DNA of 64,000 nt from G965207335 sp965207335 (GCA_965207335.1 OZ242267.1:682001-746000); one strand, 5' to 3'; numbered from the stretch's first letter, positions 27,934 to 37,961 are shown. Numbers and translations are program-made. The notes: a model not told the origin generated them from the sequence alone.

Positions 27934-29051
27934 TAATTAGTAGCTAGGTATTGAGGGTCATTTATTAGTTGAGTAAGGGCTTTTTGTTTAGATATACCAT
28001 ACTGTTTTTTTAAATCAATTCCGCTGGTAATGTTTACTGTAGAGCCTTGACGATTAAATAAATACCAATACTCAACAGGCATATTATTTATTAAGTGAGG
28101 ATGGTGTGTAGTAATAAAATACTGATTATTACCACCATGTTCTGCTAAAAAATCTGGCAAAAAATTTATAGCATTAACACCTAATGAATTTTCATATTCA
28201 TCAATCATATAAATAGAGCCATCTGGTAATGTTAATATGTCTGTAATTATAAGTAAAACTTTCTGCATTCCTGATGATAACTCATTTAATCCTATCCATT
28301 TAGTAACTCCTTTTTCTTTAATAGAGAATAATGGGGCTATGTTATTTGGAAAAGGCGATAGCATTTCTTTAACTTCCATTTTTTCTATAGTAGGAAATAT
28401 ATCTTTAAAGTACTTTGTAGCAATACTATAAAGTTCTGGACGAAACTTTTTTAACAAATACATTTTTGCACTAACTGATTTGTATGGCAACAAATCATTT
28501 ATATTTTTTATCTTTATATTTTTTGGTATATTTTGCATATTTATAGTATCTTGCAAACCTTCTCTATCAAAACTTCTTCTTTTTACTCTAGCAAATACTT
28601 CGTATAATGGTGATAAAATATTTTCTTCTTTTAGAAGATTAACGCTAGGAGTATCTCGTGGTAACTTAGGAAGAGTTTTTCCAAGAAATTTAAAAGATTC
28701 TGATGTTCTTTCAACTAAAACTTCTAGTTTAGAATTATTATTTATAGATTTTCGTGTAATACACTCAGTTATAATGCCTTTATTATTACTGGCTATTATT
28801 CCGTTATAACTCCAATCATATTTATATTTACCTACTTCTATTACTATGTGTAATTTTCCTAAGAAAAAACCTCCTGCACCTACTATTGTAGGCATTTGTC
28901 CAGTTACCACTGTGCTAGATAAATTAAAAAGTGCATTTAAAAACCTGCTCTTACCAGCACCAGAAACACCCACAATTAAATTAATATTGTTAAATTCTGT
29001 TTCAGAGAAACTCCACTCTTTTACTACAGTATATTTAAAAGATTTGATCAT
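27933..29051 (-). CDS. ABC/AAA-type ATPase of a putative defence operon
   Basis: 372 residues. Walker A GVSGAGKS is at 28-35, with the signature-like LNELSSGMQKVLLI, Walker B IYMIDEYENS and an H-loop FITTHHPHLI, as in the AAA_15/AAA_21 ATPases of OLD, Septu and PARIS systems. It overlaps the TOPRIM-like gene by one base, so the two look translationally coupled, and it starts 35 bases after the nuclease gene. It is inferred to sense infection and control the TOPRIM partner. Confidence 0.78.
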   Translation of the reverse strand: MIKSFKYTVVKEWSFSETEFNNINLIVGVSGAGKSRFLNALFNLSSTVVTGQMPTIVGAGGFFLGKLHIVIEVGKYKYDWSYNGIIASNNKGIITECITRKSINNNSKLEVLVERTSESFKFLGKTLPKLPRDTPSVNLLKEENILSPLYEVFARVKRRSFDREGLQDTINMQNIPKNIKIKNINDLLPYKSVSAKMYLLKKFRPELYSIATKYFKDIFPTIEKMEVKEMLSPFPNNIAPLFSIKEKGVTKWIGLNELSSGMQKVLLIITDILTLPDGSIYMIDEYENSLGVNAINFLPDFLAEHGGNNQYFITTHHPHLINNMPVEYWYLFNRQGSTVNITSGIDLKKQYGISKQKALTQLINDPQYLATN

Positions 29052-29086
29052 ATTTTATTTATTTAATTTTAACTATTTTACTATAT

Positions 29087-30340
29087 TTACTTGTTATCTG
29101 CCTCTAAAATCTCATTGCATTTTATAACTACTTCTTTATAATCTTTAAATAACTTTATAAAAGCACTAACAAAATTTGCTACTGCTTTTTCAATACTGCC
29201 ATCGTCAATAATTTTATCAAGTATATCTTTCTTATAATAACTATTTGTCACAAGATACCATGTAGTTGGTTTTGTAATTAACTCACTTTTTTCTAATAAT
29301 TCTTTAATAGTGCTATTTTCTTTTAACTCTTTAAAATCTACTTCATTATTTCTAACAACACTAAAATATGGAGCTATAAAATTACTTTCATTAAATTCAA
29401 AACCAAATAATACTTTTGATGTTTCAGATTGTCTTATTCTAAGCAGAAGTTGCCATTTTGGTGCTGCTTTTAATTTATCATCATCTATAACCTCCCAGCC
29501 AGCAAACTCTTTTTCTTGCTTTAATTTTGTAACAGACTTATCAAAAAAATCATCTATTTCTTTTTTTCTAAAAATTTTATATGCTTCGCTAATTTCCCCC
29601 ATGGTTTTTACCAACTTTTGCCTATCATTTTTACCTTTTAAATACTCATTTAAGCCCATAACTTTCTCCTTGTAAGTTCCATAAAGTTTAGCTATTACCT
29701 CCATATACTGAATAATACCAACTGATAAATTAGTAATATTGGCAACTTGCTTATGTGATTTTTCTAGCCACTTTTTAATTTGTTTATTATAATTAATATT
29801 ATAAAATTTGTATTCTTGTTCTTTTTCATAGTATAAACAGCCATTTTTAACTTCAAAATTATTCAAACTATATTTTGATGGCTCTCTTCTATCTAATGAC
29901 AAATACATTACTATTAAATTATCATTATCTAAGCCTTTATTTTCTTTTTTTATTTCTTCAATATAACGGCTTATTTGTTTTTGTTGGTCACCCGCCCATA
30001 TTTTATTTTCAATGATTATATGTTTAGTGCCATCAGTAATATAAATATCAATTTTTTTATACTCACAATAAACCACACAATCATCTAAATTACTAAAAAA
30101 ATCTAACTCTATATTGCACTCTTGTAAAAATAACCGCAAAAATAAATCACCCTGATAATGTTCTGCATTTGGATCGAGTAAAAACCTTAAAAACCTAGAA
30201 TGTAATCGTACTTCATCGCTTTTATTAAGTATGGTGGTAAAAATATTAAAATCATTTAAGCCACGCATTCTTTGCTGTTGCTTGATTTCTTTATAGTCGT
30301 TAAAAACTTCTATGCAATTATCTATTTTTGTATGTTCCAT
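29087..30340 (-). CDS. PD-(D/E)XK nuclease family protein
   Basis: 417 residues. The N-terminal third holds the nuclease core: VRLHSRFLRFLLDPN, then KIDIYITDGTKHIIIENKIWA with Asp98, Glu111 and Lys113 as likely catalytic residues, then a Gln in QQKQISRY. The rest is helical and ends in a domain of unknown type. This class (PDDEXK_4-like) is common in defence islands. It is the first gene of a three-gene minus-strand set with the ATPase and TOPRIM-like gene. Confidence 0.8.
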   Translation of the reverse strand: MEHTKIDNCIEVFNDYKEIKQQQRMRGLNDFNIFTTILNKSDEVRLHSRFLRFLLDPNAEHYQGDLFLRLFLQECNIELDFFSNLDDCVVYCEYKKIDIYITDGTKHIIIENKIWAGDQQKQISRYIEEIKKENKGLDNDNLIVMYLSLDRREPSKYSLNNFEVKNGCLYYEKEQEYKFYNINYNKQIKKWLEKSHKQVANITNLSVGIIQYMEVIAKLYGTYKEKVMGLNEYLKGKNDRQKLVKTMGEISEAYKIFRKKEIDDFFDKSVTKLKQEKEFAGWEVIDDDKLKAAPKWQLLLRIRQSETSKVLFGFEFNESNFIAPYFSVVRNNEVDFKELKENSTIKELLEKSELITKPTTWYLVTNSYYKKDILDKIIDDGSIEKAVANFVSAFIKLFKDYKEVVIKCNEILEADNK

Positions 30341-30569
30341 TTTTATTACTTTATATTAGTTAAATAGCATTTTAGTTTATTTTATATAGCTATTTACTAC
30401 TACAAATACAATCCAGTATTAAAAGTTTTAGGGACACAATACTTAATTATTAAATTACACCGCGTTTGTAGGATGAGATTGCCACGCCTTTATCAAGGCT
30501 CGCAATGACGGTAAGTGTGTTTTTGTAGGTACTTTTTTTACATCTCATTACAACCAACACCCATAAAAT

Positions 30570-30955
30570 AAATATCTCACGACAAAAATATAAATTACAG
30601 GCACAATATCTATATGGGGAGTTTGAGGGGCTGTTGTACAGTGGTTATAGTGTACAAACTCGTTCTGCCCCTAATGGAGACCTTTGCACAAACATGAATA
30701 ATCATCAGAACCCCGCTTTCCACTCACTTGATAATTTTTATCAAACCAGCTTTAGAACAACTAGGGCAGGCTTGATAAAATATCATCAATTAAGCAAAAA
30801 TCAGAGCTCTGCTAATCATCCCTATTTATGCAAAGATCTCTAATTAAAAAACAATCAAAACAACTTAACACAAACTAAACAACCTGTAATTGCTGTTAGG
30901 GGTTTGGGGATATTCCCCAAAGTAAGCTTTGCTTACTGTTCTTGGTACTTTTTTT
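30570..30955 (+). repeat. Composite repeat, copy D (long form)
   Basis: Same parts as copies A-C but with extra sequence on both sides of the MITE: about 33 bases before it ('gttatagtgtacaaactcg...') and about 35 after it. The double hairpin is at 30903-30936. It may be the least-deleted version. Confidence 0.8.
30677..30840 (+). mobile_element. 164-bp MITE-like element, copy D
   Basis: GAGACCTTTGCACAAACATG at the left and CCTATTTATGCAAAGATCTC at the right; same length and centre as copy A. Confidence 0.82.
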
Positions 30956-31249
30956 TATATTTTGGCAACATACTGGTACTCAATTATTCCCACCGTCATT
31001 GCGAGCACTGTTTTTTAGTGTGTGGCAATCTCAGGCAATTATACTATTATTCAATTACACCGCGTTTGTAGGATGAGATTGCCACGCCTTTTTACAAAGG
31101 CTCGCAATGACGATGTAATTTACAAGGCTCGCAATGATGATGGGTATAATTCCCATTTTATTTGATATATAACTATTTACTACTACAAATACAATCCAGT
31201 ATTATAAAATACCCTATATTATGAGACCTTTGCATAAATAGATATGATT

Positions 31250-33565
31250 ATGAAAAAAATAATAATATTTTTGGTTTTTTTGTGCCTGTCTTTTATAGTT
31301 AATGCTGATGCACATAATAAAGAGGATAAACAATCGAAAGAAAAAGCATTTTTAGGTGTTGCCTATACATTAACTGATACCAAAAAATTTAACTATAAAA
31401 CCCCAGGTTTTGGTTATGAGATTATAAGGGTATTAAAAGACACTTCAGCAGATGTTATTGGTCTTTTAGCAGGGGATATTATTATTGGCTTTAACGGGCA
31501 AGACTTAATAAAATTAAAAGAAAAAGAACGCCATGGGTTTTTTAGTAAATACATAAAAAGTAAAAATGTAGGCGATGAGTTTAATATTACGGTTTTACGG
31601 CAAGAAACAAATATTATACAAGGTACTAACACAAAAATTAATGATATTGAAACCCTAAAACAACTAATAGATAATCAAAATATTAAGCAATCTCTTAATT
31701 TTAGTATTACTAAATTAGTCCAAGTGTTAAAACTATCTGCCAAACTAGGTAATAGAGCAACAATTAGCAAGGATGACTTACAAGAAAATAATACACTTTT
31801 CCCACAATATCAGTATTTAAGCTCTATTTATACTGACTTAGTATCAAGTACAATTTTGCGTTATAATTTACTTGATGATTATAATGATTTATTAGACAGA
31901 TACGAAAAAAATGAATTATGGGAGCAAGGATTTAGGTTGAATTTATTTCGCTATTTACACAGGGACCCTATTAAATTTACCCCTGTTATTGATACTAGAT
32001 TAGAATATATTGCCCAACAAGCTAAAACACAACCTAATAATTTAATTAAACTAGCTGGTAGTTGGATTGATGTTGATATTAGTACAGTAACTGTTACTTA
32101 TCCAAAAACAAACGCTAAAAATCAGCACTTCAACTTTATTATACGCACTCTAAATAAAGCAGAATTGCTTAGAAAACAAGCATTTGCTAAACTTAGTAAA
32201 CAAGATATTGCCTATCTAAAAAATCAGTTGCCAAAATTAATGGCTAGGTTTAATGACTCTTTTTATATTGACAGGCCAAAATACAAAAAAGACACAGAGA
32301 ATAATGTAAAAATTATTGAACTTACTAAAAAAATAAACTTTAACCTACTTTTATCAAGTGCAAATTTGTTAATGAAACTAACAGATAAAAAATGGCTGAA
32401 TACCTTAAAAAATATTATAAATGGCAAAAATATTGAGTTAAATAGCAATGCAGGTGCTATTGTAATAGGTGGTTTTGGTAATAATCACTATCAAAAACCA
32501 TACGGCCTTATTATTGATTATACTGGTAATGATATTTATAGTGGTGCTAGTGGTATTGCTAATGATAACATTAGTATTATTATTGACTTACAAGGGGATG
32601 ATGAATATCAGCATACCAGAGCATATTCACAAGGTTCTGCCTTTTTGGGAATAGGTATTTTATTTGAAAATTCAGGAGATGATATTTACACAGCAGATAG
32701 TTATACTCAAGGGTTTAGTTTACTTGGTGTTGGACAACTTATAGACTTATCTGGTGATGATAAATACTTTAGCAGACAATTTAGTCAAGGTGCATCTTTT
32801 TGGGGTATAGCAACACTACTTGATAATCAAGGTAATGATAATTATCATGCTAATCTATATGCCCAAGGTTTAGGAGGTGTTAAAGGTTTTGGTATGCTCA
32901 TTGACAATAGTGGCGATGATTTTTATTTTGCAACAGGTGGTAATGAAAGCTCTTATGGAGTATCTGGTATTTTTAAAAGTTTGTCTCAAGGTGCTGGTAT
33001 TGGCTTTCGTGGTTATGCCTCTGGTGGTATAGGACTACTATTAGACGGTAATGGCAGAGATACATTTAGAGCAGGTAATTTTTCTCAGGGCATAGGTTAT
33101 TTTTATGGCTTAGGTATTATAAAAAATTATGGCATGGGAGATGATACTTACATAGCATCTCGCTATTCACAAGGCACATCGGCACATTCTGCTATGGGTA
33201 TTTTAATTGATGATGGTGGCAATGACAGCTACCGCTCACTAACACAAGTTAGTCAATCTGCAGCATGGGATATATCATTAGCCGCATTATGGGATAAGTC
33301 AGGTAATGATACTTATATTGGTAGTAATGCTTTTGCTAGCCATAATGGTTTTAGTTTATTTATTGATGAAAATGGCATAGATAGTTATAACCATATATCT
33401 GGAGGCGAGATAAACGACTATCATGGTGGCTCAAGTTTTGGTATTTTTATTGATGATGGTGGTGATAAAGACAATTACCCTCTTAATTATAAAAATAATA
33501 CCAGTACAATAACTAAAAAATACGGTATATTCTTAGATCTACCAATTATAAATACACCTCAATAG
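31250..33565 (+). CDS. Secreted PDZ protein with a long Asp/Tyr/Gln repeat domain
   Basis: 771 residues from the second ATG (31250); another ATG is two codons upstream. The signal peptide is MKKIIIFLVFLCLSF... with cleavage near VNADA. Residues of about 25-115 form a PDZ domain (KAFLGVAYTL, VIGLLAGDIIIGFNGQDL). A helical middle region follows. Residues of about 415-755 are roughly eleven 29-34-residue repeats of the type G-D/N-D-x-Y-x5-SQG-x4-G-I/F-G-x-L-x-D, expected to form a beta-solenoid. No protease triad was seen. It is likely a periplasmic or surface scaffold. A lone MITE end lies just upstream. Confidence 0.7.
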   Translation: MKKIIIFLVFLCLSFIVNADAHNKEDKQSKEKAFLGVAYTLTDTKKFNYKTPGFGYEIIRVLKDTSADVIGLLAGDIIIGFNGQDLIKLKEKERHGFFSKYIKSKNVGDEFNITVLRQETNIIQGTNTKINDIETLKQLIDNQNIKQSLNFSITKLVQVLKLSAKLGNRATISKDDLQENNTLFPQYQYLSSIYTDLVSSTILRYNLLDDYNDLLDRYEKNELWEQGFRLNLFRYLHRDPIKFTPVIDTRLEYIAQQAKTQPNNLIKLAGSWIDVDISTVTVTYPKTNAKNQHFNFIIRTLNKAELLRKQAFAKLSKQDIAYLKNQLPKLMARFNDSFYIDRPKYKKDTENNVKIIELTKKINFNLLLSSANLLMKLTDKKWLNTLKNIINGKNIELNSNAGAIVIGGFGNNHYQKPYGLIIDYTGNDIYSGASGIANDNISIIIDLQGDDEYQHTRAYSQGSAFLGIGILFENSGDDIYTADSYTQGFSLLGVGQLIDLSGDDKYFSRQFSQGASFWGIATLLDNQGNDNYHANLYAQGLGGVKGFGMLIDNSGDDFYFATGGNESSYGVSGIFKSLSQGAGIGFRGYASGGIGLLLDGNGRDTFRAGNFSQGIGYFYGLGIIKNYGMGDDTYIASRYSQGTSAHSAMGILIDDGGNDSYRSLTQVSQSAAWDISLAALWDKSGNDTYIGSNAFASHNGFSLFIDENGIDSYNHISGGEINDYHGGSSFGIFIDDGGDKDNYPLNYKNNTSTITKKYGIFLDLPIINTPQ

Positions 33566-33782
33566 GTTTATAATTTTATAATAAAAGGCAAATTTTTTAT
33601 AAGCTACATTATAAAAACCGGTAAACTGAAAAAACTTAATTAAAAACAGTGTTAAATATGTAGTATTATGGTCTTTTTACTAGTGCTTTTATATCCATAG
33701 TCTTATAAAAACTAGCAACTTACGGAATAATTTAAAGCAATCACTTACAACATATTAAATATGATAATAAACATTAATTAAC

Positions 33783-34670
33783 ATGCCCTATCCAACTATT
33801 GAACAATTTATTGGTAATACTCCGCTTGTTAAACTACAAAGGATGAACCCTAATCTAAGTAATACTATATTAGCTAAATTAGAGGGTAATAATCCAGCTG
33901 GAAGTGTCAAAGATAGAGCCGCCTATAATATGATTACTAATGCCAGCAAGCAAGGGCTTATCAAAAAAGGTGATGTTTTAATAGAGGCCACTAGTGGTAA
34001 CACTGGCATTGCATTGGCTATGGTATCTGCAATTTGTGGTTATAAAATGATATTAATTATGCCCGATAATCTATCACAAGAAAGGCGAGATGCTATGTGT
34101 GCTTATGGTGCTGAATTGATTTTAGTATCAAAGGAGCAAGGCATGGAAGGTGCTAGAGATTTAGCACTAAATATGCAAAAACAAGGCAAAGGCTTAGTAT
34201 TAAATCAATTTGCAAATAATGCTAATCCAGAGGCACATATAATTGGCACTGCTCCAGAGATTTGGCGAGATACTAATGGCAAAATTACCCATTTTGTCAG
34301 TAGCATGGGTACAACTGGAACTATTATGGGCGTTTCTAAATACTTAAAAAACAAAAACAAAAATATTCAAATAATAGGCGTACAACCAAAAGACGGCTCA
34401 CAAATAGCAGGAATTAGGCGTTGGAGTAAAGAATACTTGCCTGATATTTTTAATGCAAAAGCAGTTGATAAAATATTAGATGTATCGCAAAATGTGGCTG
34501 AGCATACCACTAGAGAATTAGCAAAAAAAGAGGGTATTTTTGCAGGAGTATCATCAGGAGGAGCTGTTGCCTGTGCTATAGAATTATCCAAGCAAATTAA
34601 TAATGCAATTATAGTAACAATACTATGTGATAGAGGCGATAGATATTTATCAACTGGGGTATTTAATTAG
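33783..34670 (+). CDS. cysM: Cysteine synthase B (O-acetylserine sulfhydrylase, CysM type)
   Basis: 295 residues, PLP-dependent. The cofactor lysine is Lys43 (GSVKDRA), with the substrate loop EATSGNTG and the phosphate loop MGTTGTI. The segment IIGVQPKDGSQIAGIRRW is diagnostic of CysM rather than CysK; CysM can also use thiosulfate. It makes cysteine from O-acetylserine and a sulfur donor in the cytoplasm. A 217-base gap on its left holds nothing recognisable. Confidence 0.93.
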   Translation: MPYPTIEQFIGNTPLVKLQRMNPNLSNTILAKLEGNNPAGSVKDRAAYNMITNASKQGLIKKGDVLIEATSGNTGIALAMVSAICGYKMILIMPDNLSQERRDAMCAYGAELILVSKEQGMEGARDLALNMQKQGKGLVLNQFANNANPEAHIIGTAPEIWRDTNGKITHFVSSMGTTGTIMGVSKYLKNKNKNIQIIGVQPKDGSQIAGIRRWSKEYLPDIFNAKAVDKILDVSQNVAEHTTRELAKKEGIFAGVSSGGAVACAIELSKQINNAIIVTILCDRGDRYLSTGVFN

Positions 34671-34751
34671 GCTTACAATATATGTTTTACTTAGAAATTA
34701 GGTTTACTAATAAATACTATATTTGGGACTACTACAAGTATAATTAGCACT

Positions 34752-35198
34752 ATGAATACCGCTAAAAATACAATTTTATTAGCTATTGTATTAACTATTT
34801 TATTCTCTTGTAGTGCTAATAACACCATTAATAATAAACAAATACAAGTTTATGTACAGGCTAATAACAATAATAAAATTGCTAATATTATTAAAAATAG
34901 CATACGCAATAACAAATCTAGTAATATAACTATTGATATAGGCAATGAAAAGAGAGGCAAAAACATAAGCACAATAAATAAAAATATCGCCACAGGACAC
35001 AAATTAACACTACAAACCTTAGTAAAAATTTATAAAAATAATAAGTTAGTGTTTAATAAAATTCTAAAAAATAGCATTTATAGTAGTGACACTAATAGCT
35101 ACCTTACTAATAATTTACAAGATGAGCTTAATTATGATAACTTACGAGAAAAAATTGCTCATAAATTACTAATAAAACTTTCTTTTTATGCAAATTAA
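34752..35198 (+). CDS. lptE: LPS-assembly lipoprotein LptE
   Basis: 148 residues. The signal sequence ends in a lipobox (ILFSC, Cys20), and the body is a small, Asn/Lys-rich alpha/beta domain. Sequence similarity alone is weak, but its position directly before and overlapping holA is the conserved gammaproteobacterial order for lptE. It would plug the LptD barrel in the outer membrane. Confidence 0.8.
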   Translation: MNTAKNTILLAIVLTILFSCSANNTINNKQIQVYVQANNNNKIANIIKNSIRNNKSSNITIDIGNEKRGKNISTINKNIATGHKLTLQTLVKIYKNNKLVFNKILKNSIYSSDTNSYLTNNLQDELNYDNLREKIAHKLLIKLSFYAN

Positions 35199-36192
35199 TG
35201 CTGATAAATTAAACTACGATTATGTCAAAAATAACAATATATACCTAGTATATGGCGAAGAAATTTTATTAGTTGAAAGTAGTGTTAATTTTATTAAAGC
35301 TATTGCTCGTAAACAACAATTTAATGAGCGAATTCGTTTTGATATTGATAGTAATTTTGACTGGAGCGATATATACCAAGAATTGAATTCTACCTCATTA
35401 TTTAGCAATAAACAAATAATTGAATGTTATATGAGTATCAACAGCGAAAATACTAATAATATACTACAAATGATGCAAAATATTAGCGATGATATTATTA
35501 TTATTTTTATAGTAAGAGATATTAGCTCAGCACAAAAGAAAAGTAAATGGTTTGAAACTATAAATAACTCTGGACTTATTGTTGCTAATTATTTATTAAA
35601 AGAGCAAGAAACCAAAAATTGGATAATAAATAAAGCCCAGCAATTAGATTTAAATATAGATGATAAAATAATAAGTAGTTTATTATTTAATAATGAGGGT
35701 AATTTATTTGCTATATCACAAGAAATACAAAAATTAAAACTAGCCTATGCAAAAGAGAGTGTTGATTATGATAGTTATTGTAAGCAAGTTGAGCAACAAT
35801 CATACTACAAACCATTTGGTTTAGTAAATGCATCACTATTAGGTGACAGCAAAAAAGTTATCAAAATACAACAAATATTACAAGAAAATGGTACAGAGGC
35901 TATGCATGTTATTAATATTTTGATTAATGAGTTAAAAATTCTAATTAAAATATCAGTAACTGCTAAAAAAACTAACATAAATGAAGTGATAGCAAAATAT
36001 CATTTTTGGTATGAAAAAGAAAACACCATTAAAAAAGCATTAGCAAGAAATAATACTGCACAAATACAAAAAATAATTATCTCACTAGGTAAAATTGAAA
36101 GAAATGCCAAAGGTTATGGTACACAAGATGTTTGGAGTAGTTTATTAAAATTATTGCTTAATTTATCAGGTAAAAAAATATGGATGGAATAA
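35188..36192 (+). CDS. holA: DNA polymerase III delta subunit
   Basis: 334 residues. It shows the delta-subunit pattern: YLVYGEEILLVESS near the N-terminus (degenerate P-loop region), the middle segment WIINKAQQLDL...NEGNLFAISQEIQKL, and the C-terminal helical domain. It opens the beta clamp within the clamp loader. It overlaps lptE by 11 bases and proA by 13 bases, indicating one transcript. Confidence 0.92.
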   Translation: MQINADKLNYDYVKNNNIYLVYGEEILLVESSVNFIKAIARKQQFNERIRFDIDSNFDWSDIYQELNSTSLFSNKQIIECYMSINSENTNNILQMMQNISDDIIIIFIVRDISSAQKKSKWFETINNSGLIVANYLLKEQETKNWIINKAQQLDLNIDDKIISSLLFNNEGNLFAISQEIQKLKLAYAKESVDYDSYCKQVEQQSYYKPFGLVNASLLGDSKKVIKIQQILQENGTEAMHVINILINELKILIKISVTAKKTNINEVIAKYHFWYEKENTIKKALARNNTAQIQKIIISLGKIERNAKGYGTQDVWSSLLKLLLNLSGKKIWME

Positions 36193-37427
36193 CACAAATA
36201 GCAAAAAACTCTCAACTAGCCAGCAAGCAATTAAGAGTAGCTAGTACCAAAACTAAAAATTTAGTATTACAAGAAATTGCTAATAACATTAACAATAACC
36301 GTAATAATATTTTAATTGCCAACAATAAAGATATAGCAAATGCTAAGCAAAATAATATAAGTCTGGCACTAATAGATAGGCTGACTATAAATGATAATAG
36401 GATTGATGCAATAATAACAAGTTTAGAACAAATAATCCAATTAAACGACCCTATAAATGAAATATCTCAACTAAGTTATAAAAGTAGCGGTATAAAAGTA
36501 GGGAAAATGCGAACACCGATTGGTGTTATAGGAATTATTTACGAATCAAGACCTAATGTTACCATTGATGCAGCCTCTCTTTGTTTAAAGTCAGGCAATG
36601 CCTCGATTTTAAGAGGTGGTAAAGAGGCAATAAATTCTAATATAGCTCTTTATGAATGTGTTAAAAATAGCTTAATAAAAAACAAATTATCCGAGTACTG
36701 TGTGCAATTAATAGTCAATACTGATAGAAAATTAGTTAATGATATGATTAGTGCTAAGGGACTGATTGATGTAATAATTCCAAGAGGTGGTAAAGGTTTG
36801 ATAGCAAGTATTGCTGATAATGCCAAAGTACCAATTATTAAGCATTTAAATGGTGTTTGTCATGTTTATATAGATAAATATGCTGATACAGAAAAAGCAA
36901 TAAATATTGCCATTAATGCTAAAACTAGACGCTATGGAGTATGTAATGCTATGGAAACTTTACTAATTCATAAAGATATTGCCAGTAAAGTGTTAGCACA
37001 ATTAATAACACAATATCAACAAAAAGGTGTGCAGTTAAGAGGTTGTATACAAACACAAAAATTTGCAGATGATATTATCCCCGCTACAGAAGATGACTGG
37101 TATGAAGAATATCTAGCACCAATACTTGCTATTAAAATAGTATCATCAACAGATGAGGCAATAGCACACATTGATAAATATGGTTCTGGACATACCGAAG
37201 CTATAGTTAGTGAAAATAACCACAATGCTAAAAAATTCTTAAATCAAGTAGATTCTAGCTCGGTAATGTTAAATGCATCTACCGCCTTTGCTGATGGTTT
37301 TGAGTACGGCTTAGGAGCGGAAATAGGCATTAGCACCGATAAGCTTCATGTAAGAGGGCCTGTTGGCTTAGAGGGACTTACTAGCCAAAAATATGTTGTC
37401 TTTGGCAAGGGACATATTAGGGATTAA
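36180..37427 (+). CDS. proA: Gamma-glutamyl phosphate reductase
   Basis: 415 residues, the second step of proline synthesis (NADPH-dependent reduction to glutamate semialdehyde). The aldehyde-dehydrogenase-fold active Cys is Cys255 (RRYGVCNAMETLL). GVIGIIYESRPNVTIDA and the terminal LGAEIGISTDKLHVRGPVG are family signatures. It overlaps holA by 13 bases. Confidence 0.96.
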   Translation: MDGITQIAKNSQLASKQLRVASTKTKNLVLQEIANNINNNRNNILIANNKDIANAKQNNISLALIDRLTINDNRIDAIITSLEQIIQLNDPINEISQLSYKSSGIKVGKMRTPIGVIGIIYESRPNVTIDAASLCLKSGNASILRGGKEAINSNIALYECVKNSLIKNKLSEYCVQLIVNTDRKLVNDMISAKGLIDVIIPRGGKGLIASIADNAKVPIIKHLNGVCHVYIDKYADTEKAINIAINAKTRRYGVCNAMETLLIHKDIASKVLAQLITQYQQKGVQLRGCIQTQKFADDIIPATEDDWYEEYLAPILAIKIVSSTDEAIAHIDKYGSGHTEAIVSENNHNAKKFLNQVDSSSVMLNASTAFADGFEYGLGAEIGISTDKLHVRGPVGLEGLTSQKYVVFGKGHIRD

Positions 37428-37545
37428 AATATAGTTGCTTTTTTACTAAATTATAGTTATACTAAGTATATACCCGTAATTAAGGTTTTTTAGTGTAAAA
37501 TATGCATTTTATTTTGTTATATGTTAGGATATAAAATATGAAGTT

Positions 37546-37737
37546 ATGAAAGTATTAACCCTTGTAGTATCAGAAAAACTTAGTATCGAAAAGTATGTAA
37601 GAATGATGCAGGATAACAATGTAAATAATAAGATATTAAGTACCAAATATGAAATAAACCATGACTGGAATAGTACTGATACAGGGTATTTTGTTGTACA
37701 ATACGATAGACCTATTCTGCGTGAAAAAACATTGTAA
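37546..37737 (+). CDS. Small protein of unknown function (63 aa)
   Basis: MKVLTLVVSEKLSIEKYVRM... with a hydrophobic first strand and mixed alpha/beta character. No family recognised. Its stop overlaps the next start by one base (TAATG), so it belongs to a three-gene mini-operon. Confidence 0.55.
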   Translation: MKVLTLVVSEKLSIEKYVRMMQDNNVNNKILSTKYEINHDWNSTDTGYFVVQYDRPILREKTL

Positions 37738-37961
37738 TGTCAGATATTGTTACTACTAACAGTCCTAATGAAAACAAAGAAATTCAAATATTTGACCGTA
37801 TATCTGCTGTTGAAAAACACAAATCTGATAATGATAAAGAAGTTCGTTTAGCTGAAATATCAACATCTGAAAGAATTGCTAAGGTTGAAATAGAAAACAA
37901 AAAAAATAATTTAGAACAAGAAAAAGATTTTAGGTTAACTAATACTAAAAGATTATATTAG
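37737..37961 (+). CDS. Small coiled-coil protein (74 aa)
   Basis: Highly charged, with heptad-like spacing (ISAVEKHKSDNDKEVRLAEI...). It probably forms a coiled coil. It is coupled to the genes on both sides; the next start follows its stop with no gap. Function unknown. Confidence 0.6.
   Translation: MSDIVTTNSPNENKEIQIFDRISAVEKHKSDNDKEVRLAEISTSERIAKVEIENKKNNLEQEKDFRLTNTKRLY

Larger units (their letters stand above)
30341..31243. other. Repeat-filled intergenic region
   Basis: No gene is supported. It holds REP-like copies near 30471-30512, 30986-31035 and 31069-31145, composite repeat D at 30570-30955, and a solitary MITE end at 31223-31240. The promoter for the PDZ-protein gene must lie here but is not distinguishable. 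Confidence 0.8.

Noticed and set aside
13544..31145. A CRISPR array, because of the many short similar repeats.
   Set aside because: The repeats are palindromic, irregularly spaced and mixed with other elements; no regular spacers and no cas genes are seen.
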